Below the pieces are notes generated by a model. That model saw only the letters and a program-made list of their open reading frames with translations. It had not been told where the DNA came from and did no database searches. Of a stretch of DNA of 64,000 nt, positions 34,100 to 43,881 are shown piece after piece (the first letter of the stretch is position 1; each line of letters opens with the position of its first letter). Both the position numbers and the translations under genes were made by a program. The DNA is from a bacterium (GTDB lineage: Bacteria > Zhuqueibacterota > Zhuqueibacteria > Zhuqueibacterales > Zhuqueibacteraceae), in NCBI GenBank assembly GCA_023150945.1, contig JAKLJX010000001.1, forward strand, positions 553,693 through 617,692. The letters run 5' to 3'.

Positions 34100-35208
34100 C
34101 CCTGAAAAGCCGGCTTCCAGCCGCGTTTTTTTTCGCCCGCGAGCGCGCTTTGAATCATGACGAACTCACCGATGTTGTCCATCGTCACCAAACCGACCAT
34201 TTTGCCCTGTTGCAGCACCGGCAAAGTGTGGCATTGGCAGGTTTGCAGCCGGACCATCGCGCCTTCGAGCATCTCAGTCGCATCCACGGTTTCGAACTCG
34301 CGCTGCATCGCGTCGCGCACGGAGGCCTCTTTCCCAAATTTGCCGAGCGCCATCAGCAAATCGCCGCGGGTGAGCACGCCCACGACTTTTCCGTCGTCGA
34401 CCACGGGAAAATCTTGTTGCGAGCCTGCCAGAATCAACTCGATGGCGCGGTTGAGCGTGTCGTGGCTGGCGAGGGTTTGGAAGTTGGTGAGCATGGCCAG
34501 CTTCACGGGAATGCCGCCGACCGCGGTTTTCATCTGCACCATGCTGGCTTCCTGCGCGGCGCCGATCCACACGAAGAAGGCGATGAACAGCAGAAAGGGG
34601 TTGGTGAACAATCCGATGAAGCCGAACAGGAAGGCCATGCCCTGGCCGATGCCCGCGGCAATTTGCGTCGCGCGCGCATAGCCTTTGCGGGTGGCCAGCA
34701 AAGCGCGCAAGACCCGGCCGCCGTCCATCGGGAAGGCCGGCAGCATGTTGAACAGAACGAGCCAGATATTCACGATCATCAGCCGTTCGAGGAATGAGCC
34801 GCTGGTGACGGTGAGACCGCCCAACGGCTCGAAGGTGTTGGTTACCACCAGCCAAAGGAACAAGGCGATGGCGATCACGACATTCACGGCCGGGCCGGCG
34901 AGCGCGACCCACAATTCCTGGCGGGGATCGTCGGGCATGCGTTCCAGCCGGGCGACGCCGCCGATGGGCAACAGGGTGATGTCGCGCGTCTTGATGCCGT
35001 ATTTTTTCGCGGTCAACGCATGGCCAAATTCATGCAAGAGCACACAACCGAAGAGCGCGAGGATGAATCCCACGCCGGACACCAACATGCTCAGGCTGTT
35101 ACCTTGAAACCAGTGCATCAGGGCGATGAAACCGATCAGCAACAAGAAGGTGGCATGCAGGTAAACGCCGATGCCGAAGAATTCTCCGATTTTCCATGAC
35201 CATTTCAT
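34096..35208 (-). CDS. Site-2 (M50) protease with CBS pair
   Basis: A 370-residue polytopic zinc protease. The zinc motif HEFGH (residues 59-63) lies in a membrane helix and the third ligand in the NMLPAFPMDGGR block (Asp162). Two CBS domains follow (about 240-360: HDTLNRAIELILAG...VDDGKVVGVLTRGDL, QTCQCHTLPVLQQGKMVGLVTMDNIG). M50/CBS proteins release membrane-tethered regulators by cutting inside the membrane, and CBS pairs sense adenine nucleotides. AAGGAG precedes ATG 35208. It lies between the antiporter gene (33 nt) and the channel gene (start overlaps its stop), so the three are one unit; regulation of its ion-transport neighbours is a natural guess. Confidence 0.88.
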   Translation of the reverse strand: MKWSWKIGEFFGIGVYLHATFLLLIGFIALMHWFQGNSLSMLVSGVGFILALFGCVLLHEFGHALTAKKYGIKTRDITLLPIGGVARLERMPDDPRQELWVALAGPAVNVVIAIALFLWLVVTNTFEPLGGLTVTSGSFLERLMIVNIWLVLFNMLPAFPMDGGRVLRALLATRKGYARATQIAAGIGQGMAFLFGFIGLFTNPFLLFIAFFVWIGAAQEASMVQMKTAVGGIPVKLAMLTNFQTLASHDTLNRAIELILAGSQQDFPVVDDGKVVGVLTRGDLLMALGKFGKEASVRDAMQREFETVDATEMLEGAMVRLQTCQCHTLPVLQQGKMVGLVTMDNIGEFVMIQSALAGEKKRGWKPAFQG

Positions 35209-35241
35209 CAGTATCTCTCCTTTCCATCAACTCGAGGCAAT

Positions 35242-36351
35242 TCATGCTTCATCTGCAGGGCTGAGCGACTGGTCGCGGCGCCGCTTGCGCCACGCATGTG
35301 CCGCCAGGAGTATCAACGTCAAAGCGACCAGAGGGGTAATATATTCGAACATGATCAGACTGAACTCGTCGAGCTGATCGTGGCCGGTGGCATCGAGAAT
35401 TAGATAAAGCGTGTACGCAAGGTAATAGGCAAAAAACAACGCGCCTTCGCGGCGGCCGATGCGGAAGCCGGTGAAGAAAACCGGCAGGCAGGCAAGCGCC
35501 ACCGCAATCATCACGGGAATATCGAAGCGCAACGCCGCCGGCGAGACTGCCACGCCGTTGGGCGCGAGCAGGCTGGCTAGTCCAAGCACGGCCAAAATGT
35601 TGAAGATGTTGCTGCCCACCACGTTGCCCACGGCAATGTCGCGCTCGCCGCGCATGCTGGCAATGATTGAAGTTGCAACTTCCGGCAAAGAGGTGCCGGC
35701 AGCGATGATGGTGAGGCCGATAATCAACTCGCTCAAACCCAACGCTTGCGCCACAGCAACAGCGCCTTCGACCAGCCAGTGTGAACCCAACACCAGCATG
35801 CCCAAGCCGGCAATGATCAAGATGAGATTCACCCACCACTTGGCGGAACGGCCGGCGGCGCCGTACTCTTTTTCATATTCCTCTTTGACCTGCTGATTCT
35901 CTTTGCGGCTCTGCCGGATCGCCCAGACCACATACGCGATATTGATCGAAAAGAACAGCAAGCCATCGAAGCGGCTCAGGTTGCCGTCCAGCGCCAGCAG
36001 CAGCAGCAAAAGCGAAACCGCGATCATCAGCGGCACATCGAGGCGAACGAGCTGCTGCGACACCACCAGCGGCGCAATCATTGCGGAAAGGCCGAGAATG
36101 AACAGCACGTTGAAAATGTTGCTGCCGACGACGTTGCCCAGCGCGAGGTCAGCCTGGCCAGTTAAGCCGGATTGAATGCTGACCGCCAATTCCGGCGAGC
36201 TGGTGCCGTAGGCCACCACCGTCAGTCCGATCACCAAGGGCGAAATGCCGAGCGCCGCTGCCAACCGCGAAGAGCCTTTCACCAGGGCCTCAGCGCCGAC
36301 GATCAACAACACCAATCCCAAAGCGAACAACACCAGCACCATCGTGTCCAT
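35242..36351 (-). CDS. Calcium/sodium antiporter (CaCA family, YrbG-like)
   Basis: A 369-residue antiporter with two homologous five-helix halves, each with the alpha repeat: GTSSPELAVS in the first half and GTSLPEVATS in the second, and GNVVGSNIFNVL/GNVVGSNIFNIL after them. These bind the exchanged ions. The acidic residues Glu in both repeats are present. GGAGAGG 9 nt before ATG 36351 makes this a better start than 36360 or 36369. It probably exports Ca2+ using the Na+ gradient that the adjacent Mrp complex controls; 33 nt separate it from the M50 gene, 84 nt from mrpG. Confidence 0.92.
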   Translation of the reverse strand: MDTMVLVLFALGLVLLIVGAEALVKGSSRLAAALGISPLVIGLTVVAYGTSSPELAVSIQSGLTGQADLALGNVVGSNIFNVLFILGLSAMIAPLVVSQQLVRLDVPLMIAVSLLLLLLALDGNLSRFDGLLFFSINIAYVVWAIRQSRKENQQVKEEYEKEYGAAGRSAKWWVNLILIIAGLGMLVLGSHWLVEGAVAVAQALGLSELIIGLTIIAAGTSLPEVATSIIASMRGERDIAVGNVVGSNIFNILAVLGLASLLAPNGVAVSPAALRFDIPVMIAVALACLPVFFTGFRIGRREGALFFAYYLAYTLYLILDATGHDQLDEFSLIMFEYITPLVALTLILLAAHAWRKRRRDQSLSPADEA

Positions 36352-36435
36352 GAATCGCATCCTCTCCAATAAGGCTGATCAATAGGATTGCGGCCGTCTT
36401 TTCCGTGCCGCTTGGCACGCTTGCCCGCGCAATGT

Positions 36436-36852
36436 TCAGGCGCCCGGTGTTGAATTGCCGGGCGGCGCCACTGCCCTCGTGTCTGGCCGCGCGTGCGCAG
36501 CCACACCTGTCAGTTCCTGTTTGTCATGATCATACCGGCCTTCCAGCTCATCGCAGCGGGTTCCCGGCCAGAGGCCCGGGCCGGCGAGATAGGCGGCGCG
36601 CGCGATTTTGTGCGCCGCTACGGGCGCCGTTAGAACCAAAAAAACGATGATGGCAATAACGCGCGCGGTGATGGCAAAATCATTGAAGTGCAATGCCGCC
36701 GCCAGCATCACGCAAATGACGCCGAGGGTCGCGGCTTTGGAGGTCGCCGACATGCGCAAATAGAGATCGGGCATGCGCACCACGCCGATCGCGGCGAGCA
36801 GCATGAAAACCGAGCCGATGATCATGAGAATCAAACTAAACAGATCTGCCAT
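36436..36852 (-). CDS. mrpG: Mrp-type Na+/H+ antiporter subunit G
   Basis: A 138-residue small subunit with three helices and the MnhG/PhaG motif [24 protein letters not shown]. The C-terminal 50 residues extend beyond the usual end and are Pro/Asp/His-rich (cytoplasmic tail). Start ATG 36852 was chosen from AGGAG 11 nt upstream and match to the family N-terminus; the upstream in-frame start would add 11 residues. It overlaps mrpF by 17 nt, so translation is coupled. Last gene of the antiporter operon. Confidence 0.88.
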   Translation of the reverse strand: MADLFSLILMIIGSVFMLLAAIGVVRMPDLYLRMSATSKAATLGVICVMLAAALHFNDFAITARVIAIIVFLVLTAPVAAHKIARAAYLAGPGLWPGTRCDELEGRYDHDKQELTGVAAHARPDTRAVAPPGNSTPGA

Positions 36853-37123
36853 CTTCGGATTTTCTCCTTTCCACATATGCCGCAAACGCGATGGTGCCCA
36901 CGAAGGAGATCAAGGCCACGACGATCGCCACGTCGAGATACACCGGCTGCTCGGCGCCCACGCCATAAGCCGCGATGATGCCGATGCCGATGGTGGTGAT
37001 CAAATCGAGCGCGACCACGCGATCGGGCAGGCTCGGGCCGGCCAGCAGGCGTATGAAAGCCAGCACGATCGCCAGGCCAAGCGCCGGCATGATGAGCAAC
37101 AGGGTGACTGATTGCAGACTCAC
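36836..37123 (-). CDS. mrpF: Mrp-type antiporter subunit F
   Basis: 95 residues, three helices; motif [19 protein letters not shown] is typical for MnhF/PhaF. GTG start 37123 with GGAGGTG a few nt upstream; its start overlaps the stop of mrpE (GTGA), and its end overlaps mrpG, giving tight coupling across the three genes. Small subunit of the seven-part complex in the inner membrane, probably a structural part of the ion path. Confidence 0.92.
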   Translation of the reverse strand: MSLQSVTLLLIMPALGLAIVLAFIRLLAGPSLPDRVVALDLITTIGIGIIAAYGVGAEQPVYLDVAIVVALISFVGTIAFAAYVERRKSEDGRSV

Positions 37124-37587
37124 TCGAACACCTCCCGAATGCGCTGTTCAAAACCCTGCTTGGTGTCCCGCCGGAACTGCTCGGGATCCTCCAGGTGCAT
37201 GGCGTGCACGTAGAGCACGCGCCGATCGGAGGAAATATCCAGGCTCATGGTGCCCGGAGTCAGGGTGATCAAATTGGCCAGCAGCGTGATCTCGGCATCG
37301 GTTTTCACCTCCAGCGGAATCGCCACGATGCCGGGGCGCAAGCGCTGGAGCGGCGACAGCACGCTGATGGCAACCCGTATGTTTGCCACGATCACTTCCC
37401 AGGTAAAAAACGCCAGCAGGCCGAGCACACGCGGCACCTTCACGAGATACTGCTCGGAGCCGAAATGGCCGCGCCCCAGCCAAAGCAGAAGATAGCCCAG
37501 GCCAAAGCCGAAGAAGAAATTGACCGGACTCAACTCGCCGGTGAGGGCGACCCAGGCGAGCGCCAAAAAGACATTGAGCAGCAGCAT
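37120..37587 (-). CDS. mrpE: Mrp-type antiporter subunit E
   Basis: 155 residues; two N-terminal helices and a soluble C-terminal domain with the MnhE/PhaE hallmark [20 protein letters not shown] followed by LYVHAM. The stop overlaps the start of mrpF. 4 nt separate its ATG from the stop of mrpD. Confidence 0.93.
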   Translation of the reverse strand: MLLLNVFLALAWVALTGELSPVNFFFGFGLGYLLLWLGRGHFGSEQYLVKVPRVLGLLAFFTWEVIVANIRVAISVLSPLQRLRPGIVAIPLEVKTDAEITLLANLITLTPGTMSLDISSDRRVLYVHAMHLEDPEQFRRDTKQGFEQRIREVFE

Positions 37588-37591
37588 GATC

Positions 37592-39097
37592 TCAATCTGC
37601 TCCTAAAACCGTTTTAATGTATTCCGCGGGATTGAGCAATTGCCCGGCCGCGCGTTCGGCCAGCGCAAACACCGGCTCCGCCAGCAGCCCGATCACCACC
37701 GTCAGCACCGCGAGCGCCGTCACCGGTATCAACAGCCCGCGATAGCTGCGGTCGTCTGCCGTGCTTGCGGCCTCCTGCCCGGCTTGCACCGGCTCCTCCT
37801 CTTGCCAAAAGGCAGCGGCCCAAATCTTCATCATCGAAAACACCGTCAGCAAGCTCACGGCGAGTGCGGTGATGACGATGAGGTATTCTTCGGATTGTAG
37901 ACCTGCTTTCACCAGCGCGAACTTCGCCCAGAAGCCGGAGAGCGGCGGCACGCCGGCGAGCGACAGCGCGGGAATCAAAAACAGAATCGCCAGGCCGGGC
38001 GCAGCGCGGTAGAGGCCGCCCAATTTCTTAAGCTCGTAGCTGCCGCGCAGATGATGCACGGCGCCGCCCACCAGAAACAAATTGGTTTTGACGATGATGT
38101 GATGCATCAAATAGAACACCGTTCCGGCCAGCGCCAGCGGGGTGAACAGCGCCAGTCCCATGATCATGTAGCCGATCTGGCTGACGATGTGAAACGAGAG
38201 AATGCGGCGGATTTCCTGTTGCGCGGCTGCGCCCAACACGCCGGTGATCATGGTCAGGCCGGCAATGAGCAGAATGAGTTGATGGGTGAAGCCGGTATCC
38301 TGCACAAACAGCAACGTGAACACGCGAATCAACGCGTACACGCCGACTTTGGTGAGCAGGCCCGCGAAGATCGCCGACACCGCGAGGGGCGGCGTGTGAT
38401 AGGAAGCCGGCAGCCAGAAGAACAGCGGAAACACTGCGGCCTTGATGCCGAAGGCCACCAAAAACAACATGGCCAGCGCCATCACCAGGCCCGGCCGGTC
38501 GACGAGGCTCAACTGGCGCGCGAGATCGGCCATGTTCAACGTGCCGGCCACGCCGTAGAGTATGCCCACCGCCGCGAGAAACAAGGCGGAGGATACCAAA
38601 TTGAGGGTGACGTATTTGATGGCGCCTTCGAGCTGCGGCCGCTCGCCGCCCAGCGCCACCAGCACGAACGAGGCAATCAACAACACCTCGAACCAAACAT
38701 AAAGATTGAAAATGTCGCCCGTGAGAAATGCGCCGCACACGCCCATCAGCAAAACTTGCAGCAGAGGATAATAGCCAAACGATTCCCGGCGCGCGTCGAT
38801 GCTGAACAGCGAGTAGACGGCCACGGCAAAGCCCATCAAGCCGGCAAGCACGACCATGATGGCGCTGAGCAAATCGGCAACCAACGTGATGCCGAAGGGC
38901 GCGGGCCAGTTGCCGATCTGCGTGGCGTGGATGCCCTGGTGCCACACGGAAACGAGCAGGCCCACGGCAACCGCCAACAGCGCGGCCGCGCCGGCGAGAT
39001 GCAAGCCGCGCTGCACGCGCCGGTAATTCCAAAACAACAGCGCGAGAATCGCGGTGGCCAGCGGAATCAAGATGGGAAGAACCAGCAGTGCATTCAT
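37592..39097 (-). CDS. mrpD: Mrp-type antiporter subunit D (proton-pump-like)
   Basis: A 501-residue NuoM/NuoN-like protein with about fourteen helices, including [20 protein letters not shown], the FKIK-like segment [21 protein letters not shown] (Lys in the ion path) and [20 protein letters not shown]. Family knowledge: MrpA and MrpD act as paired proton/sodium channels of the complex. The order here (A, B, C, then D-G) follows the usual cluster. A 268-nt gap with a repeat remnant separates it from mrpC; no in-frame upstream start or strong ribosome site was found, so ATG 39097 is best guess. Confidence 0.93.
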   Translation of the reverse strand: MNALLVLPILIPLATAILALLFWNYRRVQRGLHLAGAAALLAVAVGLLVSVWHQGIHATQIGNWPAPFGITLVADLLSAIMVVLAGLMGFAVAVYSLFSIDARRESFGYYPLLQVLLMGVCGAFLTGDIFNLYVWFEVLLIASFVLVALGGERPQLEGAIKYVTLNLVSSALFLAAVGILYGVAGTLNMADLARQLSLVDRPGLVMALAMLFLVAFGIKAAVFPLFFWLPASYHTPPLAVSAIFAGLLTKVGVYALIRVFTLLFVQDTGFTHQLILLIAGLTMITGVLGAAAQQEIRRILSFHIVSQIGYMIMGLALFTPLALAGTVFYLMHHIIVKTNLFLVGGAVHHLRGSYELKKLGGLYRAAPGLAILFLIPALSLAGVPPLSGFWAKFALVKAGLQSEEYLIVITALAVSLLTVFSMMKIWAAAFWQEEEPVQAGQEAASTADDRSYRGLLIPVTALAVLTVVIGLLAEPVFALAERAAGQLLNPAEYIKTVLGAD

Positions 39098-39365
39098 GGG
39101 CAGAGGTGATATTCTCGTAGTCGGTAATCGGCTTGTTAATCTCAGAATGAAATTCCAACTTTTTTTCCAGCGGATAGAGACAAGCCGGCGGATGATTTTT
39201 CTATCAGTTGGGTTGTTTCTATCTGTTGGAAACTTTCTGTGCTGCCCGCCGGTTTCGGATCTCAGCTTGTCTGAATTCTGGTGTAGACATTTGTCGTTTT
39301 CATTCCTGGAAGACTGAATTCAATTTTTTGCGCATCTTTGCATCTCCGCCGCAATGTGTTCAGCC
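39098..39365. repeat. Repeat-bearing gap between mrpC and mrpD
   Basis: 268 bases that break the otherwise compact operon. A 17-nt stretch (GTTGGGTTGTTTCTATC, 39207-39223) is identical to part of the 174-bp repeat at 20190-20206, and the surroundings hold a CAAGC-CGGCGG / CCGCCGG...GCTTG inverted pair. It looks like an inserted or decayed repeat. No gene seen. Confidence 0.55.
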
Positions 39366-39713
39366 TCAAGTATCGGTCGACTTCATTTCATCCAAATCAT
39401 CGGTGCCCACGGTTTGATAGGCGCGCTTGAGCAGCACCAACGCGAAGGCCTGCACGCCGAAGCCAATGACGATGGCGGTCAAGATCAATGCCTGCGGCAG
39501 CGGATCCGCGAACGGTTCAGCCGGAGTCGTCGCGCCGGGCAGCACGATGGGCGGCTGGCTGGGCGTGAGGCGTCCCACCGTGAACACCAGCAGATTCGCG
39601 GCGTGGCCCAGGATGGCGAGGCCGAGAATCAACTTGACGATGCTGCGGCGCAACATCAAATACAAGCCGGCAGCATACAGACCGCCAATTACTACGGCCA
39701 ACACGGTTTCCAT
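39366..39713 (-). CDS. mrpC: Mrp-type antiporter subunit C
   Basis: 115 residues with three helices; NuoK-like. Motifs [29 protein letters not shown] and the [15 protein letters not shown]-like segment [16 protein letters not shown] match MnhC/PhaC. It starts directly after the mrpB stop. Ends 268 nt before mrpD, see gap. Confidence 0.93.
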   Translation of the reverse strand: METVLAVVIGGLYAAGLYLMLRRSIVKLILGLAILGHAANLLVFTVGRLTPSQPPIVLPGATTPAEPFADPLPQALILTAIVIGFGVQAFALVLLKRAYQTVGTDDLDEMKSTDT

Positions 39714-40127
39714 TCACTCCTCCGCCAAAGTGAGGATGATGGTCAGAATGATGCCCACCACCACCAAATAAACGCCGGTGTCGAACAACACCGGTGTGCC
39801 GAGCTTGCCCAAAACCGGCACGGCCTGTTTGTACCACAGTCCGGTCATGAACGGCTGGCCCTGCAGCAGGGAAAGCAAGCCGCTGCTCAAAGCGACGAGC
39901 AAGCCGGCGCCGATCAATACGCGCGGATCGACGCGCAGTGTCTGGCGCACTTTTTCCACGCCTTCGGCAATGGCGTAGAGTGCAAAAGCAGCCGCGGCCA
40001 CCAGACCGCCCACAAAACCGCCGCCCGGTTCGTTATGACCGCGAATGAGCAGGAAGACGGAGAACAACAGCAGCAACGGCAGCAGAGAACGCACGGCAAT
40101 GGAAAGAATCAATGAGGGCATGATCAT
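39714..40127 (-). CDS. mrpB: Mrp-type antiporter subunit B
   Basis: 137 residues with four helices; the motif [22 protein letters not shown] is the MnhB/PhaB hallmark. Its start overlaps the mrpA stop by 4 nt (ATGA). Confidence 0.93.
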   Translation of the reverse strand: MIMPSLILSIAVRSLLPLLLLFSVFLLIRGHNEPGGGFVGGLVAAAAFALYAIAEGVEKVRQTLRVDPRVLIGAGLLVALSSGLLSLLQGQPFMTGLWYKQAVPVLGKLGTPVLFDTGVYLVVVGIILTIILTLAEE

Positions 40128-42436
40128 TTCTCCTTCTTCTCGGCCAGGCGCAATTTCAGCAGGGCATAAACGCCGATCGCCGCCACCGCCAGCACGGTGA
40201 TTTCACCGAGCGTATCCAGCCCGCGAAAATCCACGAGAATCACATTGACGATGTTGCGGCCATTGGCGGCAGGCAAGCTGTTCTCGGCAAAGAAGCCGGT
40301 CAAACGCGAGCGCAGCGGCGCGGCAGTGACGGCCAACACCAGCAGCGTCATCAAGCCGCCGGCGGCCAGCGCGACCAGGGCATCGCGCAGGCGCGCGCTC
40401 GGCCGCGAAAAGGTTGCAAAGCGCGGCAGTTTGTAAAGCACGAGCACGAAGATGATCACCGACAGGGTTTCGATGGCGAATTGCGTCATCGCCAAATCCG
40501 GCGCGCCGTAGAGCACAAAAAGCAACGCGATGCTGAAACCGATCACGCCGAGCGCGGCCACCGCCGCGAGCCGCGAGCTGGAGCGCACGATGGCAACCGC
40601 GGATGCCAGCATGATCGCCGCGATGAGCCATTCATAAGATTGCGCCACGGGCAATGAGGGCAGAAGCGGCAGGGCGGCGCGGCTGACCAAGGCATAGCCG
40701 GTAAGCCCGATCGTGGTGAGGATGATCATGAGCAAGTACGAACGCAAATAGCCGCTCTGCAGCAGGCGCGTTTGCCACTGCGCCACGCCACTGAGTCCCT
40801 GCAAAAACCACTCGTACCATTGCTGCGGACCTACCCTGGCCAGCAAAAAGAGGGGGTGCACCGCTCGCTGAACGAAACGCCGGAAAAAATAAGCCAGGAG
40901 GCCGCATGCCACGGTGAACACGCTCAGCGCCAGCACCGGATTAAGACCATGCCACAGCGCGAGCTTGACCTCGGTCGCCTCGGCGCGCACCGCGCTGACC
41001 GCAGTCGCAATGAAATACTGCGCGGTGGTGTCCGGCGCCAGGCCGATGATCAGACCGAGCAGGGCCAGCGTCACCGGGCCGAGCCACAAAGTCATGGGCG
41101 CTTCGTGCGGCGTCTGCGGCATTGCCGTTTTGCGGCCAAAGAAGGGTCGCAGCAGCACCAATGCGGCAATCGCGACCATTAAGACGTTGGCCAGCACGCC
41201 GGCGCTGGTGATCCAGAACGCGGCACGCGGGGCCTCGAGTTTGGCTTCGTAAAGCAATTCTTTGCCGATAAAGCCGAGCATGGGCGGCAGTCCTGCCATC
41301 GACAGCGCGGCCAGTGTCGCTGCCAGGGTGGTGAGCGGCATGAAGCGGCGCAAGCCGCTCAATTCGCGCAGGTCGCGCGTGCCGGCTTCGTGATCGACCG
41401 CGCCGGCAATCATGAACAACGCGCCTTTGTAGAGGGAATGCACAATCAGAAAAACCATGGCAGCTTTGGCGGCCAGCGTGGTGTTGATCCCGAGCAGCAG
41501 GGTGAGCGCGCCGAGCGTGCTCACGGTGGTGTATGCCAGGATCTTCTTCAAATCTGTTTGCGGAAAGGCGAGCATGGCTCCGCCCAGCATCGTCGCGGCG
41601 CCGGCGAGTGTGACGAGATAGTGCCAGGCCTCGGTGCCGCCGAGAACCGGACTCAGGCGCGCGAGCAGGTAGATGCCCGCTTTCACCATCGTGGCGGAAT
41701 GCAAATACGCGCTCACCGGCGCCGGCGCTTCCATAGCATTGGGCAGCCAGAAATGAAACGGCACTTGCGCAGACTTGGTGAAAGCGCCCGCCAGAACCAA
41801 CAAGAGCAGCGGTAGATAAAGCGCATGGCCGCGCACAAGGTCGCCGCGCTGCAGCAATTCGGAAAGTTCGAAACTGCCGCCGATGTTGCCCAGCAGTAGC
41901 AGGCCGGCGAGCAGCGCCAAGCCGCCGCCCCCCGTCACCAGCAGCGCCTGCAAAGCAGCCTTGCGCGCCTCTTCCCGCTGATGATCGAATCCGATGAGCA
42001 GATACGAACTCAGGCTGGTCAATTCCCAAAACACGAACAGGGTGATGAGATTGTCGGCCAGAACCACGCCCAACATGGCGGCCATGAACAGCAAGAGGTA
42101 GAAGTAAAAACGTCCCAGCAGCACATGCCCGGCGAGGTAGCCGCTTGCATAGATCAGAATCAACGCACCGATAGCGGTGATAAGCAGCGCAAACAGCAGC
42201 GACAGGCCATCAACAAAAAACGAAAAATTGACGGCCAGGCTGGGCACCCAGTTCAGGGAGAGCCGCAAGCTTTCGCCGGCGGCCACCCGCCCGGTGAGGC
42301 CAAGCAAGTATATCATCACGCTCGCCGGCAGAATCGCAAGGAACCAGCCGGCAGCCGGATGATGCCAGATCGAACCCTGCCCGGCATGCGATTCCGCAGA
42401 AGGCGAATGATTGATTTGTGGCGGCATGGTCATCAT
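40124..42436 (-). CDS. mrpA: Mrp-type antiporter subunit A (NuoL-like, with MbhD/MbhE-like C-terminal part)
   Basis: A 770-residue protein with about twenty membrane helices, homologous to NuoL. Key elements: [20 protein letters not shown] (Glu on helix 5), [18 protein letters not shown] (Lys on helix 7), [17 protein letters not shown] and [17 protein letters not shown]. The C-terminal 150 residues contain the DUF4040/MbhD-like block ([18 protein letters not shown]) and an MbhE-like block ([16 protein letters not shown]), as in long Mrp A subunits. It forms the main antiporter part of the complex, exporting Na+ for H+. Its ATG overlaps the stop of terC by 4 nt, so the antiporter is translated downstream of TerC. 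Confidence 0.93.
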   Translation of the reverse strand: MMTMPPQINHSPSAESHAGQGSIWHHPAAGWFLAILPASVMIYLLGLTGRVAAGESLRLSLNWVPSLAVNFSFFVDGLSLLFALLITAIGALILIYASGYLAGHVLLGRFYFYLLLFMAAMLGVVLADNLITLFVFWELTSLSSYLLIGFDHQREEARKAALQALLVTGGGGLALLAGLLLLGNIGGSFELSELLQRGDLVRGHALYLPLLLLVLAGAFTKSAQVPFHFWLPNAMEAPAPVSAYLHSATMVKAGIYLLARLSPVLGGTEAWHYLVTLAGAATMLGGAMLAFPQTDLKKILAYTTVSTLGALTLLLGINTTLAAKAAMVFLIVHSLYKGALFMIAGAVDHEAGTRDLRELSGLRRFMPLTTLAATLAALSMAGLPPMLGFIGKELLYEAKLEAPRAAFWITSAGVLANVLMVAIAALVLLRPFFGRKTAMPQTPHEAPMTLWLGPVTLALLGLIIGLAPDTTAQYFIATAVSAVRAEATEVKLALWHGLNPVLALSVFTVACGLLAYFFRRFVQRAVHPLFLLARVGPQQWYEWFLQGLSGVAQWQTRLLQSGYLRSYLLMIILTTIGLTGYALVSRAALPLLPSLPVAQSYEWLIAAIMLASAVAIVRSSSRLAAVAALGVIGFSIALLFVLYGAPDLAMTQFAIETLSVIIFVLVLYKLPRFATFSRPSARLRDALVALAAGGLMTLLVLAVTAAPLRSRLTGFFAENSLPAANGRNIVNVILVDFRGLDTLGEITVLAVAAIGVYALLKLRLAEKKEK

Positions 42437-43410
42437 CCGGTCGAATCAATGGTTTCAGGTTTCGGTTGCGGCACTTCGGGCGGAAGCGTGACCGGCGCCT
42501 GCGGCCGCGGCCAGAGCAATGAAGCCAACACGGATATCAATAAAATGGCAGCCACAACTCCCAGAGAAATACCAATCGGAATTTTGTAGAAATCCACCAG
42601 CATCATCTTGGCGCCCACAAAGGCCAGAATGGCGGCAAGACCGTAGTTCAAATAGTGAAACAGCGGCATGATGCCGGCCAGGGCAAAGTACAGCGAGCGC
42701 AGCCCCAGAATCGCAAAGACGTTGGAGGTGTAAACGATGAAAGGATCCAGCGTAATCGCGAGGATTGCGGGAATGGAATCGACCGCAAAGATCAGATCCG
42801 TGGTTTCCACCAACAGGAGCACGACGAACAGGGGCGTGGCAAAAGAGCCTCCGGCTTGTTTCACGAAGAATGCGCCGCCGTGATAACGATTAGTAACCGG
42901 CATGAGCCTGCGGAACAGGCGCAACAGCGGATTTTTCTCCGGATGAATTTCCTTGTCTTTCTGCCACGCCATTTTCACGCCGGTCAAAATGAGAAAGGCG
43001 CCGAAGACATAGATGATCCAGTGAAAGCGCTCGATCAAGGCCACGCCCGAGGCGATGAAGACGGCGCGCATCACCAGCGCGCCGAGAATACCCCAAAACA
43101 GCACTTTGTGTTGATAAAGCGCCGGCACGCCGAAATAGGCGAAAATCATGATGAAGACGAAGATGTTGTCAACGCTCAATGATTTCTCGATGAGATAGCC
43201 GGTGAGGAATTCGAGCGCGACTTTCTGGCCCTGCCAGAAGTAGACGCCGAGATTGAACAGCAGCGCCATCGCAATCCACACCGCGCTCCACAGCAGCGCC
43301 TCTTTCGTCTTGACGACATGCGCTTTGCGGTGGAATACGCCCAAGTCCAGGGCGAGCATCAACAACACGAACAAATTGAAACCAATCCACAACAGAATCT
43401 GATCCGGCAT
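42433..43410 (-). CDS. TerC/Alx-family membrane protein
   Basis: A 325-residue protein with seven to nine helices. It shows the TerC acidic motifs SVDNIFVF (helix 3) and [18 protein letters not shown] (helix 7-8), which in Alx/TerC proteins are linked to Mn2+/metal export and to membrane insertion of metalloproteins. The final 30 residues are Pro-rich ([19 protein letters not shown]). GGAGCC is 3 nt before the ATG. Its stop overlaps mrpA, so it is the first gene of the terC-mrp operon; a strong terminator-like hairpin lies just upstream. The family is often regulated by an Mn2+ riboswitch; I see no yybP-ykoY fold here. Confidence 0.9.
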   Translation of the reverse strand: MPDQILLWIGFNLFVLLMLALDLGVFHRKAHVVKTKEALLWSAVWIAMALLFNLGVYFWQGQKVALEFLTGYLIEKSLSVDNIFVFIMIFAYFGVPALYQHKVLFWGILGALVMRAVFIASGVALIERFHWIIYVFGAFLILTGVKMAWQKDKEIHPEKNPLLRLFRRLMPVTNRYHGGAFFVKQAGGSFATPLFVVLLLVETTDLIFAVDSIPAILAITLDPFIVYTSNVFAILGLRSLYFALAGIMPLFHYLNYGLAAILAFVGAKMMLVDFYKIPIGISLGVVAAILLISVLASLLWPRPQAPVTLPPEVPQPKPETIDSTG

Positions 43411-43437
43411 GCCGGCTCCTTCGTGAAACCTCTGCTG

Positions 43438-43475
43438 GCAAAAATGGCGCGCGCCTTCGGTGGCGAAGGCGCGCG
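43438..43475 (-). terminator. Strong intrinsic terminator between the zinc-ribbon gene and terC
   Basis: On the minus strand a perfect 12-bp stem (CGCGCGCCTTCG / CGAAGGCGCGCG) with a 4-nt loop is followed by CATTTTTG. It ends 28 nt before the ATG of terC, leaving almost no room for a separate promoter after it. Confidence 0.85.
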
Positions 43476-43517
43476 TGCTAGTAATTGACGCTGCTCCCTC
43501 TGACGAGCCGGATGAAA

Positions 43518-43787
43518 TTAGAAATCGAAAATATCACCAAGAAACGACTTGCGCTTGCGCGGGTAGCGCCCCGCGTGATCATCGTCATGATCGTAGCGCC
43601 GGCGGCGATCATCATCATCATCGTCATCGTAACGATCACGGCCCGGCATGGCCGTCGCCGACCGTTCGATGATTTTGTCAAGCTCGCCGCGATCGAGCCA
43701 CACGCCGCGGCATTGCGGACAATAGTCGATCTCCACTCCCTGGCGATCGGCCATTTTCAAATCGATGTTACAAGCCGGACACTTCAT
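43518..43787 (-). CDS. Zinc-ribbon (TFIIB-type) small protein
   Basis: 89 residues. The N-terminal zinc ribbon has CPAC (3-6) and CPQC (about 23-26), then the family's GVWLDRGELDKII; this is the zf-TFIIB domain found in many short bacterial proteins. A very acidic/basic stretch follows (DDDDDDDRRRRYDHDDDH), ending in KSFLGDIFDF. Its function is unknown; the family is usually cytoplasmic and may have a role in stress or nucleic-acid binding. It ends 42 nt before the terminator. It probably has its own transcript, with terC after the terminator. Confidence 0.85.
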   Translation of the reverse strand: MKCPACNIDLKMADRQGVEIDYCPQCRGVWLDRGELDKIIERSATAMPGRDRYDDDDDDDRRRRYDHDDDHAGRYPRKRKSFLGDIFDF

Positions 43788-43828
43788 CAGTCACCTCGCA
43801 ATCATTGGCAATGGGAATTCGGCACAAC

Positions 43829-43853
43829 CCTGCCCCCGTGGGCTGGGGGCAGG
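43829..43853 (-). terminator. Possible terminator after htpX
   Basis: A CCTGCCCCC / GGGGGCAGG stem with a 7-nt loop lies 29 nt past the htpX stop; the T-content after it is poor, so weak. Confidence 0.4.
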
Positions 43854-43881
43854 CAACCATTTAATTTCACCGAACCGTGGT

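Noticed and set aside
43411-43517. Mn2+ riboswitch (yybP-ykoY) before terC
   Set aside because: Only 107 nt are available and most is a terminator hairpin; the conserved loop sequences are not seen.
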